Shown piece after piece: positions 48,525-56,650 of a stretch of DNA of 64,000 nt (positions are counted from its first letter, which is position 1; every line of letters starts with the position of its first letter). The position numbers were made by a program, and so were the translations under genes. The DNA comes from Bacteroidales bacterium (GTDB taxonomy: Bacteria > Bacteroidota > Bacteroidia > Bacteroidales > JAQXIO01). The DNA is taken from positions 25,807 through 89,806 of the forward strand of contig JAQXIO010000023.1 in NCBI GenBank assembly GCA_029007825.1. Reading direction: 5' to 3'. Below the pieces are notes generated by a model that saw nothing but the letters and a program-made list of their open reading frames with translations, did no database searches and was not told the origin of the DNA.

Positions 48525-50222
48525 TTATAAACTTAAATATTCCGCAATCGGCCCGAGTGTCAACGCCGGGAAGAAGGAAAGTGCAGCAACAATAAAGATC
48601 ACGGCAAAGGTCATCAACGAAAATGTTACCGTATCGGTTTTCAACGTTCCTGCGCTTTCGGGTACATAGCGCTTAGATGCCAGCAAACCGACAATGGCTA
48701 TCTGTCCTATAATAGGAAGGTACCTACTCAATATGAGCACTATACCAGTCGTAAAGTTCCAGAAGTAGGTGTTGTCTGCCAGCCCTTCAAATCCGGACCC
48801 GTTATTCGCAGCAGCCGAAGTATATTCGTACAGCATTTCGCTAAGGCCATGGAACGAGGGGTTATTGAGCCATGCATCGGCTAATTCGGGACGGTGTGCA
48901 GCGAGGTAACTGGCTATTGCCGTTCCGACCAAAATCACGAAAGGGTGAAGGAGCGCTATTATAACAGCAATTTTCATTTCGCGTGCTTCTACTTTCTTTC
49001 CTAAGAACTCGGGGGTACGCCCGACCATCAGTCCGCTGATAAATACGGCTATTATAATAAAGATGTAGTAGTTCATAAAACCGACGCCGACCCCTCCAAA
49101 CCAACAGTTTATCTGCATATTGAGCATTTCTATCATTCCGCTCAGGGGCATCGTGCTATCGTGCATACCATTTACAGATCCGTTCGAGGTTACAGTGGTC
49201 ACAACACTCCAAAGGGCTGTTCCACCCGCACCAAGACGAGTTTCTTTTCCTTCCATCGCCCCGCTGTTCTGAGCGATTCCCATATCATCGATCCTGGGGT
49301 TCCCGTTCATTTCAAAGTGGGTGTTATTGATGACTCCGAGCAGAAAAGCAAAGAGCATTACTCCGTAGATACAGTATGCCAGTTTTTTACGTTTCAGATA
49401 AAATCCTAACGAAAAGATCATGGCCATAGGGATTATAAGGATCGACCAGCATTCTACCATATTGGTGAGATAGTTGGGGTTTTCCAACGGGTGTGAGGAG
49501 TTTACACCAAAATATCCACCTCCGTTGGTACCTAATTGCTTGATGGGAACAATGGCTGCCGTAGGTCCCTGTGAAATGGTTTGTTCGGCACCTTCGAGCG
49601 TATTCAATGTCATTTTACCGTCGAATCCCATCGGGGTTCCGTTCAGAATAAGAATAAATCCTACGATTAATGAGAGGGGTAACAAAACACGTGTCACACT
49701 TTTTACCAGATAGACCCAGAAGTTCCCTATTTCTTGCGTTGTTTTCGCTGCCATCGCTTTCAACATACCGGCAAAAGCGGCCATACCGGTAGCAGCTGTA
49801 ACAAATTGAAACAACATAATGACAAACAATTGAGTGAAATAGGTCAATCCCGATTCGCCACTATAGTGCTGAAGGTTACAGTTTACCATAAAACTGATAC
49901 AGGTATTGAACGCCAAGTCGGGCGTTTGTCCCGGGTTTCCGTCGGGATTCAAGGGTAGCTTTCCCTGTGATACCAAGAGTATCATTCCCCAGAAAAACCA
50001 GAAGAGATTCAAAGTCAAAAGGGAGACCAGAAATTTCTTCCAGTTCATCGTTTCTTTCGGATCTATTCCGCAAACCCTATAAATGAACGATTCAACCGGC
50101 GATAAAAAATCAAGCCACGTCCGTTCTCCTTTATATACTTTAGCGATGTAGCGCCCCAATGGATAACTCAGCACCACCAAAGCGACTATCTGTGCTATAA
50201 TTCCTAAAATTTCCGTATTCAT
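48525..50222 (-). CDS. kdpA: Potassium-transporting ATPase subunit A
   Basis: The 565-residue K+-channel-like subunit, with ten or so membrane helices and the filter regions TCISFMVNCNLQHYSGE, GGGYFGVNSSHPLENPN and AANNGSGFEG. It selects K+ for the pump. The first codon follows kdpF by 74 bases. Confidence 0.97.
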   Translation of the reverse strand: MNTEILGIIAQIVALVVLSYPLGRYIAKVYKGERTWLDFLSPVESFIYRVCGIDPKETMNWKKFLVSLLTLNLFWFFWGMILLVSQGKLPLNPDGNPGQTPDLAFNTCISFMVNCNLQHYSGESGLTYFTQLFVIMLFQFVTAATGMAAFAGMLKAMAAKTTQEIGNFWVYLVKSVTRVLLPLSLIVGFILILNGTPMGFDGKMTLNTLEGAEQTISQGPTAAIVPIKQLGTNGGGYFGVNSSHPLENPNYLTNMVECWSILIIPMAMIFSLGFYLKRKKLAYCIYGVMLFAFLLGVINNTHFEMNGNPRIDDMGIAQNSGAMEGKETRLGAGGTALWSVVTTVTSNGSVNGMHDSTMPLSGMIEMLNMQINCWFGGVGVGFMNYYIFIIIAVFISGLMVGRTPEFLGKKVEAREMKIAVIIALLHPFVILVGTAIASYLAAHRPELADAWLNNPSFHGLSEMLYEYTSAAANNGSGFEGLADNTYFWNFTTGIVLILSRYLPIIGQIAIVGLLASKRYVPESAGTLKTDTVTFSLMTFAVIFIVAALSFFPALTLGPIAEYLSL

Positions 50223-50296
50223 TTTTTTTCAAACTAATCAAAGATTCGAACGACTTACGGTATGCCTTATCATCGTTCTACGAAATCTTTCTACAT

Positions 50297-50377
50297 TTAA
50301 AACTTCTCTGGTTTAATCAACACATACATTAAATAGGCAAAGATTGCCAAACAGACTATAAACAGTAGTATAAACAT
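50297..50377 (-). CDS. kdpF: KdpF small subunit
   Basis: 26 residues, MFILLFIVCLAIFAYLMYVL then IKPEKF. A single helix ending in the KdpF pattern (compare YLVYALINAEAF of E. coli) that stabilises the KdpABC complex. A GGAGG sequence lies 8 bases before the ATG. It sits at the expected place just before kdpA. Confidence 0.85.
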   Translation of the reverse strand: MFILLFIVCLAIFAYLMYVLIKPEKF

Positions 50378-50395
50378 GATCGTATCCTCCTTCCT

Positions 50396-50491
50396 TCATA
50401 TTCTGTCAAACCAATCAATACACTTATAAAAGAACCAGTAACATACCGTTCCGGCTGCACATAAAAACACAAATGACATAAACTCTTCCAT
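50396..50491 (-). CDS. 31-residue membrane peptide upstream of kdpF
   Basis: MEEFMSFVFLCAAGTVCYWF then FYKCIDWFDRI. It is one hydrophobic helix with an amphipathic, aromatic tail and two Cys. It is the first frame after the sigma-54 promoter and ends 19 bases before kdpF, so it should be co-expressed with the pump. I do not know the family. It may be an accessory subunit or regulator. Confidence 0.55.
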   Translation of the reverse strand: MEEFMSFVFLCAAGTVCYWFFYKCIDWFDRI

Positions 50492-50529
50492 AATCAATTT
50501 TTTTTGTTCGTTAATTTCATTACTGTTTA

Positions 50530-50545
50530 TGCCAACGGTGTGCCA
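50530..50545 (-). promoter_or_regulatory. Sigma-54 promoter of the kdp operon
   Basis: On the minus strand TGGCACACCGTTGGCA matches the sigma-54 consensus TGGCAC-N5-TTGCA, with GG and GC at the required 12-base phase. It lies 39 bases before the first small gene. Confidence 0.75.
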
Positions 50546-50621
50546 CAAAAACCGAATGCAGCATAAATATCTGATTATAAACAAGATAATAAAAAACTTA
50601 AAAAAACAGGGCAATGTAAAA

Positions 50622-50661
50622 CCTTTTCAAAATGAAAGGGTCTTTTTCTAAAATGAAAAAG
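50622..50661. promoter_or_regulatory. Tandem palindromes: activator-binding sites (UAS)
   Basis: CCTTTTC-AAAAT-GAAAGGG (50622-50640) and CTTTTTC-TAAAAT-GAAAAAG (50642-50661) are two related inverted repeats about 20 bases apart, 77-116 bases upstream of the sigma-54 promoter. That is the usual place for NtrC-type enhancer sites. No further features are seen between 50662 and the start at 50826. Confidence 0.6.
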
Positions 50662-50825
50662 GTGTAAACCGATATACAGGAGTGAAGAAGAAAACATTAT
50701 TTTTCCTTCCGTTGTTATTTATTAACAGCATACGATTATTATGCGGATATTATCGTAATTCTTTAAACTTCAAGTAATAATCGATGTCTATATAAAGAAG
50801 GACAGAAACATTAAAAAACACGAGT

Positions 50826-51392
50826 ATGAAAAAAATGATTTATTTAACGGCCATCCTGTTTCTAAGTTTAACAGGGACGGCCACTGCCGAAGCTCAAAAT
50901 AATGCAGATGCAAAAGCGATAAAGAAAGAGAAAAAGGCCGCTGCTGCGGCTGAGAACGAAAAGTTATTCAATGCAGCCGTTCAGGCTATGAACGATTATT
51001 CTTTCGTTATGGAGGCTGATAAGGTAGAGTTCAAACGCGGAAATTTCGCTTATGTTTCACCTACTACGAATTTCGTATCTCTCGACGGTAAACATGCGAT
51101 TGTTCAATTATCGTTCAACACAGGCCGTGCGGGTGCCAATGGAATCGGTGGTATTACGGTGGATGGAAATGCAAGCAATATCACTATCAAGACGGACAAG
51201 AAAGGTAATGTGACCCTGAAAATGGATGTGATGGGAAAGGCTATTTCGGCTACCGTAGAAATTAAAGTAATGAAGGGAAACAACAAAGCTTACGCTACGG
51301 TTTACCCAAATTTCAGCGGTAATAACATTTCGTTTACAGGCGTATTGCTTCCTGCTAACGAATCGTCGGTTTATAAAGCCCGGCCTTTTTAA
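50826..51392 (+). CDS. DUF4251 exported protein
   Basis: 188 residues with a signal peptide (ends AEAQ), a Lys/Ala-rich linker and a DUF4251 beta-sandwich domain typical of Bacteroidales (FVMEADKVEFKRG, NFVSLDGKHAIVQLSF, YPNFSGNNISFTGVL). It is periplasmic or outer-membrane facing, and its function is unknown. It is divergent from the kdp operon and converges on the sigma-54 activator. Confidence 0.85.
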   Translation: MKKMIYLTAILFLSLTGTATAEAQNNADAKAIKKEKKAAAAAENEKLFNAAVQAMNDYSFVMEADKVEFKRGNFAYVSPTTNFVSLDGKHAIVQLSFNTGRAGANGIGGITVDGNASNITIKTDKKGNVTLKMDVMGKAISATVEIKVMKGNNKAYATVYPNFSGNNISFTGVLLPANESSVYKARPF

Positions 51393-51427
51393 GATTCCGT
51401 AACCGGAAAGGGAAATACAATATGAGT

Positions 51428-52777
51428 TTAATATCCGATTCCGTATTCCTCTATTTTGCGGTATAATGTTGTGAGGCCGATACGCATCAAGCGTGCGGCT
51501 TCTGTTTTATTGCCTTTTGTGTATTGCAGGACTTTCTGTATATGCTGCTTTTCGATGCTTGCCAATTCGAAGTCGGAATAAATACGTTTTCCTCCGGAAT
51601 CGACGGAGGCCTGCCGGAAGTCTATCGGCAAATCATTTACCATCAATGTTCCGGAGGTGGCTATAATCATGCTGCGTTCAATGACATTCCGTAATTCACG
51701 AACGTTTCCCCGCCATTGATGATTTTGTAATGCCCGGATGTATTCAGGGGAAATATCGGTAACCGTACGCCCGATTTTCGATGCGAGCTGTTTTAAAAAA
51801 GAACGGGCATATATTTCTATATCTTCTTTTCGTTCACGAAGAGGCGGCAGATGTATCTGAAAAACAGACAAACGGTAATAAAGGTCTTCGCGGAAATTTC
51901 CGGTTTCGATTTCTTTCTGCAAATCGCGGTTCGTCGCCGCTATAATCCGGACGTTTACTTTCGTGGGTTTTGTCTCTCCTATTTTTATAAACTCACCGGA
52001 TTCAAGAATCCGCAAGAGCTTGGCCTGAAGTTCAAAGGCCATCTCTCCTATCTCATCCAAAAAGAGCGTTCCATTGTCGGCTTCTTCAAAAAGGCCTTTC
52101 TTATCTTTCAATGCTCCTGTAAAAGCACCGGCTTTGTGTCCGAACAGTTCGCTTTCCAAAAGTTCTTTACTAAAGGCCGAACAGTTTACAGCGACAAAAG
52201 AGTTCCGGCTGCGATTGCTATTCCGGTGGATGGCTTCAGCGAATACCTCCTTACCTGTTCCGGTCTCGCCTGTCAGCAAGACGGAAACGTCGGTTGCCGC
52301 CACTTTCCGTGCAAGTTCGATACATCCGCTTATCAGACCGGATTTCCCGAGAATCGTATCAAAAGAGTATTTTTGCCCGGATTTTCCTTCACTTGCTGCC
52401 AGTTGTTTTGCAGCTAACACCTTTTCGGTGGCACGGCTAAGAAGGGGGATTATCTTATTATTATCGTCGCCTTTGGTTATATAATCAAAGGCTCCGTTTT
52501 TTATGGCTTGCACGCCATCCGGGATATTTCCATGCGCAGTGAGAAGAATCACCTCAACCAACGGTTTTGTTTTTTTAATCTCCGTCACCAAATCCACGCC
52601 GTTGCCGTCGGGCAGTTTCACATCGCACAAAACGACATCGGGATCGCCCTGTATGAGTTGTTTCATACCGGTACGACAACTATCGGCCTGCAATACTTCG
52701 TAGCCTTCCAGTCCGATTATCCGGGATAAAAGCGCCCGCAACTGATTTTCGTCATCAACAATTAAAACTTTGCCCAT
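51428..52777 (-). CDS. Sigma-54-dependent response regulator (NtrC family), probable Kdp activator
   Basis: 449 residues. A receiver domain with phospho-acceptor Asp in VVLCDVKLPDGNG, then a AAA+ domain (GETGTGKE Walker A, GAFTGA sigma-54 contact loop, TLFLDEIGEM Walker B, RGNVRELRN), then a Fis-type helix-turn-helix (NKTEAARLMRIGLTTLYRKI). It faces the kdp operon in the same direction, with DUF4251 between. Next to a sigma-54 promoter and UAS-like palindromes, it is the likely activator in place of the OmpR-type KdpE. Confidence 0.9.
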   Translation of the reverse strand: MGKVLIVDDENQLRALLSRIIGLEGYEVLQADSCRTGMKQLIQGDPDVVLCDVKLPDGNGVDLVTEIKKTKPLVEVILLTAHGNIPDGVQAIKNGAFDYITKGDDNNKIIPLLSRATEKVLAAKQLAASEGKSGQKYSFDTILGKSGLISGCIELARKVAATDVSVLLTGETGTGKEVFAEAIHRNSNRSRNSFVAVNCSAFSKELLESELFGHKAGAFTGALKDKKGLFEEADNGTLFLDEIGEMAFELQAKLLRILESGEFIKIGETKPTKVNVRIIAATNRDLQKEIETGNFREDLYYRLSVFQIHLPPLRERKEDIEIYARSFLKQLASKIGRTVTDISPEYIRALQNHQWRGNVRELRNVIERSMIIATSGTLMVNDLPIDFRQASVDSGGKRIYSDFELASIEKQHIQKVLQYTKGNKTEAARLMRIGLTTLYRKIEEYGIGY

Positions 52778-52837
52778 GCTATCTTTTTAACAGAGGCAAA
52801 GATAAATAATATTGCGCACGGACGCAATTTCCTCACC

Positions 52838-53698
52838 TTAATGTGCAGCTACTTCGGAGAGCAGATAGTCGCACCATGTTTCCATTCCGTCACCTGTATA
52901 CGCGGATAGTTCGAAAACGCGAAGGGATGGATTTACACGCAGTGCATTTTCTTTCAGTTTTTCCAGATTACTGCCGGGCAAATGTGGTACGAGGTCTATC
53001 TTATTTATGACACAAACCTGCGACGTTTCAAATATAGAGGGGTATTTCAACGGTTTATCGTCACCTTCGGCAGGGCTTACGATTACGACACGGATACTTT
53101 CCCCAAGATCGAACAAGGAGGGACAAACCAGATTTCCCACGTTTTCAATAAAGAGAAGTGCATTTTCCTTCGGCTTTATTTCATGTAATGCCTGATGTAT
53201 CATTTCCGCTTCCAGGTGGCAGCCGTTCTGGGTATTGATCTGCAGGGCGATTACTCCCATCGCATCGATACGATCGGCATCGTTCGTGGTTTGCTGGTCT
53301 CCTTCGATCACATATACAGGGGTTTTATCGCCGATCATAGCAATCGTTTTTTCCAACAGCGTCGTTTTTCCCGATCCGGGAGAGCTCATCAAATTCAGAC
53401 AGAAGATATTCTTTGCTTCAAAATAGCCTCTGTTCCGTTCGGCAACGTTCCTGTTTTTCGAAAGGATATCCTGTTCTACCATTATCGTCTCGGACGACTC
53501 ATGTCCATGATGATGTCCATGGTGGTGGTGATGTTCGTGATGATCGCCATGATGGTCATGGTGGTGATGATGATGGTGGCCATGTTCATGATCGTGGTGG
53601 TGACGGTGGTGATGGCATTCCTCCTGTTTTTCCGCTTCCGAATGAGGACGACGCAGCGTAAAAGGCTCGGATGAGCCTGTATTACCGGATGTACACAT
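52838..53698 (-). CDS. hypB: Hydrogenase nickel-insertion GTPase HypB, His-rich
   Basis: A 286-residue GTPase that helps deliver Ni to the hydrogenase large subunit. P-loop SSPGSGKTT, then IEGDQQT, ENVGNLVCP and NKIDL are present. Residues about 28-68 are an extreme His-rich tract, fit for nickel storage. The CxxCGC N-terminal nickel site of E. coli HypB is not present; only MCTS remains. It lies 15 bases downstream of hypA. Confidence 0.95.
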   Translation of the reverse strand: MCTSGNTGSSEPFTLRRPHSEAEKQEECHHHRHHHDHEHGHHHHHHHDHHGDHHEHHHHHGHHHGHESSETIMVEQDILSKNRNVAERNRGYFEAKNIFCLNLMSSPGSGKTTLLEKTIAMIGDKTPVYVIEGDQQTTNDADRIDAMGVIALQINTQNGCHLEAEMIHQALHEIKPKENALLFIENVGNLVCPSLFDLGESIRVVIVSPAEGDDKPLKYPSIFETSQVCVINKIDLVPHLPGSNLEKLKENALRVNPSLRVFELSAYTGDGMETWCDYLLSEVAAH

Positions 53699-53713
53699 AA
53701 TTTTATATCTTAC

Positions 53714-54058
53714 TTAATGGTTTATTATTATCGATTTCAGTCTCAACTCTTTTCCTGTGATTACCATTGTCCGAAAGGATTTACATGCGGGGCAACTCGA
53801 AAGATAGTTTTCCAGCTCGAACTCAGTACCGCAATCCCGGCATTTTGCCGTTGCTTTTACCGATGTTATCCGAAAGCGGGCCGAACTGAAAGGGGTACGG
53901 GCCGAAGCCATTTCGAGTGCGGTCAACAAAGCGGCTGTATCTACGCCGGCAAATTTTCCTATTTCCAATTCTATTTCGGAAACAACGGATTGTTCCTTAT
54001 TTTTCAGCGTTTCATTCGCCAAATCAATTATACTCAATGCGATCGATAACTCATGCAT
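53714..54058 (-). CDS. hypA: Hydrogenase nickel chaperone HypA
   Basis: 114 residues. It starts MHELS, whose His binds Ni, and has a zinc site with CRDCG and CPACK. It works with HypB to load Ni. It overlaps the hypF stop by eight bases. Confidence 0.95.
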   Translation of the reverse strand: MHELSIALSIIDLANETLKNKEQSVVSEIELEIGKFAGVDTAALLTALEMASARTPFSSARFRITSVKATAKCRDCGTEFELENYLSSCPACKSFRTMVITGKELRLKSIIINH

Positions 54059-56309
54059 TTCTTTTACTTATACCTACGGCTATTTGTCCTGCCGCTATGC
54101 CACCATCGTTACATGGCAGCATTTCTGGCATATGTACCGTGATTCCGTTATTTTCAAATTTTTCCCTCAGCATTCCGCTTAAACGGCGGTTCTGAAACAC
54201 TCCGCCGGTAAGGATAATGGAATTCATCCCTTCGTTCCGTACGGCTTGCCTTCCATAATAAAACAAAGTTTCACAAAGAGTGTTGTGAAATTTCGCGGCA
54301 ATCATGGCTTTATCGGTTCCTTTTACCAAGTCGCCCAATATGCCTTCAAACATCGGCTGAAAACCCAGCAACCGGCCTTCGGCATGCGGATAACACGATG
54401 TATAATCACCGGAACAGATTGCTTCCAGTTTCATTGCTGCCTCTGCCTGATATGCCGACGTTCGGCATATTCCCAAAAGAGCCGCCACCGCATCAAAAAG
54501 CCTTCCTGCTCCGGATGTCAAAGGGGTATTTATATTCCGTCGTATCATCTGTTCTATTATTGCAATTTTACTACTTCCTATATTTTTCATAAAATCGGGA
54601 GGATATTGTCCGTGCGTATATCCGTAATGGTGCATATACGCTACTGCCATGCGCCACGGTTCTCCAGAGGCTTTATCGCCTCCCGGCAACGGCATATTTT
54701 CAAAATGGGTTATTCTCTCAAACGTATCGTAATTTACTTTCAACAATTCACTTCCCCATCCGTTCCCATCGGTTCCCAATCCTACTCCGTCCAGACACCA
54801 TGCTATTGCGGGAGTATCATATCCATGTTCGATCATAGCGGCAGCAGCATGGGCGTGATGATGCTGCACTCGAAGGAGTGGCAGTCCCATAGCTGTAGCA
54901 TAATGTTCCGCCAGATGTGAAGAGAAGTAGTCGGGATGAAGATCGCACACCAAAAGCTTAGGGGTAAAACGAAAAAGGTCTATAAAGCGAGACATGGTTT
55001 CTTCATAAAACTGCAGTGTTTCCGCTTCATGGAGGTTTCCTATATACTGGCTGAGCAGGAGCTGGTTTCCGCGACCCAATGCAAAAGCATTCGAGAGTTC
55101 GGCTCCAAATGCCAGAATTCCTTCGGCTTCTTTCTTTATGAACAGCGGTTCGGGAACGTATCCTCTCGAACGACGGATAATCTGCGTTTTACCTTTTTCC
55201 ACGAATACGACCGAGTCGTCTACCCTGTTAAATACAGGGCGGTTATGATGGACGATCAAAGGTACTTTTCCCGTAAATTTCTTCTCCGCTTCGGATGGTT
55301 CCATAACAATCGGCTCATTGCTTATATTCCCGCTTGTCATGACCAGGACTTCTGTTTCCGTGCGCTCCAATAGCTGATAGTGAACAGGCAGATAGGGCAG
55401 CATTACGCCCAGCGTATTCATTCCCGGATTGACGCCTTCTGCCAAGTTTTTTTTCTGTCTAAGCAGAACAATCGGTCTCCGCCACCCTGTGAGCTGTTTC
55501 AACTCTTCGCCGTCTATATGCACATATTCTCGGGCTTGCTCTACGGACGAAAACATTACGGCAAACGGTTTTGCATCCCTTTGCTTCACTTTTCTCAGAC
55601 GTGCTACGGCCTCTCCGCTCAAAGCATCGCACACTAAATTATAGCCGCCCAGGCTTTTCAGGGCTATGACTTGTCCGTTATCTATCGTTTCCGCCACTTT
55701 GCGCAACAGATTCAAATATCCGGGATTCACTGCCGGATTGCCCATATAATAAAAGGGGCCACAATGGTTACAGGCTACCGGCTGTGCATGAAAACGACGG
55801 TTTTCAACTTGTTCATACTCGGTACGGCAATGCGGGCACATCTCAAAACGAGCCATTGTCGTATTGGGCCGATCGTAGGGAAGGGTTTCGATAATCGAGA
55901 AGCGGGGTCCGCAATTGGTACAATTGACAAAGGGATAATCTTTTCTGTGCGGTTGCCGTTTTATATCGTCGAGACATTGTTCGCAAACGGCTATATCGGG
56001 AGAGATTTGTGTTATCCGGTCAGAATGTACTTCGCTCGGCAATATCCGGAATGTATCGGAGGGTGAGGGACAATCCGTTTCCGAAACATTTATATCCGTA
56101 ATGGATACGACTTCGGGCTTTTCCTCCCTGAGACGTTTAACAAAATGGCGCATCTGCCTCTCTTCCGCCTGCACAACGATTTCCACTCCGTCATTGCTGT
56201 TCCGGACAGAGCCCGGTATCGTCAACGCCTGTGCCAGGTTATAAACGAAGGGACGGAAGCCTACGCCCTGCACCAATCCCTGTAAATGTATATTGTATTG
56301 TTTTACCAT
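54051..56309 (-). CDS. hypF: Carbamoyltransferase HypF
   Basis: A 752-residue enzyme that makes the cyanide-ligand precursor (S-carbamoyl HypE) from carbamoyl phosphate. Domains in order: acylphosphatase (LQGLVQGVGFRPFVYNL), two zinc fingers (CEQCLDDI, CTNCGPRF, CPHCRTEY, CNHCGPF), YrdC-like, and Kae1-like with HHHAHAAA and GGVFQNRRL. The length is normal. It is the first gene of the hypF-hypA-hypB unit, divergent from hypC. Confidence 0.97.
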   Translation of the reverse strand: MVKQYNIHLQGLVQGVGFRPFVYNLAQALTIPGSVRNSNDGVEIVVQAEERQMRHFVKRLREEKPEVVSITDINVSETDCPSPSDTFRILPSEVHSDRITQISPDIAVCEQCLDDIKRQPHRKDYPFVNCTNCGPRFSIIETLPYDRPNTTMARFEMCPHCRTEYEQVENRRFHAQPVACNHCGPFYYMGNPAVNPGYLNLLRKVAETIDNGQVIALKSLGGYNLVCDALSGEAVARLRKVKQRDAKPFAVMFSSVEQAREYVHIDGEELKQLTGWRRPIVLLRQKKNLAEGVNPGMNTLGVMLPYLPVHYQLLERTETEVLVMTSGNISNEPIVMEPSEAEKKFTGKVPLIVHHNRPVFNRVDDSVVFVEKGKTQIIRRSRGYVPEPLFIKKEAEGILAFGAELSNAFALGRGNQLLLSQYIGNLHEAETLQFYEETMSRFIDLFRFTPKLLVCDLHPDYFSSHLAEHYATAMGLPLLRVQHHHAHAAAAMIEHGYDTPAIAWCLDGVGLGTDGNGWGSELLKVNYDTFERITHFENMPLPGGDKASGEPWRMAVAYMHHYGYTHGQYPPDFMKNIGSSKIAIIEQMIRRNINTPLTSGAGRLFDAVAALLGICRTSAYQAEAAMKLEAICSGDYTSCYPHAEGRLLGFQPMFEGILGDLVKGTDKAMIAAKFHNTLCETLFYYGRQAVRNEGMNSIILTGGVFQNRRLSGMLREKFENNGITVHMPEMLPCNDGGIAAGQIAVGISKRNA

Positions 56310-56331
56310 ATATCCAAGCCGGTTACGGACT

Positions 56332-56370
56332 TTTTATAAAACAATATCGCAGGGGGATTTGTTTATAAAA
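56332..56370. promoter_or_regulatory. Inverted repeat between hypF and hypC
   Basis: TTTTATAAAACAA (56332-56344) and TTGTTTATAAAA (56359-56370) form a near-perfect inverted repeat in the 78-base divergent promoter region. It could be an operator for both units. No standard TAnnTTTG box is seen. Confidence 0.4.
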
Positions 56371-56387
56371 GTAAAAAAACGGAAATT

Positions 56388-56639
56388 ATGTGTTTAGCTG
56401 TACCTGGCAAGGTTCTTTCCATCGATGAGAGTGTTCCGGATCTCCGTATGTCGGAGGTGGATTTCGGGGGGGTGATACGAAATATATGTACGCAATGGGT
56501 AGATGTGGAAATCGGAGAGTATATTCTTGTACATGCCGGGGTAGCCTTATGTAAAGTCAATACGGAAGAGGCTCTGGCGACTCTCAACGATTTCGAGTTT
56601 ATCGCGTCAGCTTTGGAGCAACAAAGAAATTCGGATTAA
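56388..56639 (+). CDS. hypC: Hydrogenase assembly chaperone HypC
   Basis: 83 residues starting MCLAVPGKVLSID, with the functional Cys2. It carries the Fe(CN)2CO unit with HypD and guards the large subunit until Ni is inserted. It lies 11 bases before hypD. Confidence 0.95.
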   Translation: MCLAVPGKVLSIDESVPDLRMSEVDFGGVIRNICTQWVDVEIGEYILVHAGVALCKVNTEEALATLNDFEFIASALEQQRNSD

Positions 56640-56650
56640 CCGACGATTCC

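Noticed and set aside
53521..53620. A dense repeat-like tract that might be a satellite or CRISPR-like array.
   Set aside because: It is the His-codon run of hypB (CAT/CAC repeats) and is explained by the protein. No CRISPR array was found anywhere in the window.
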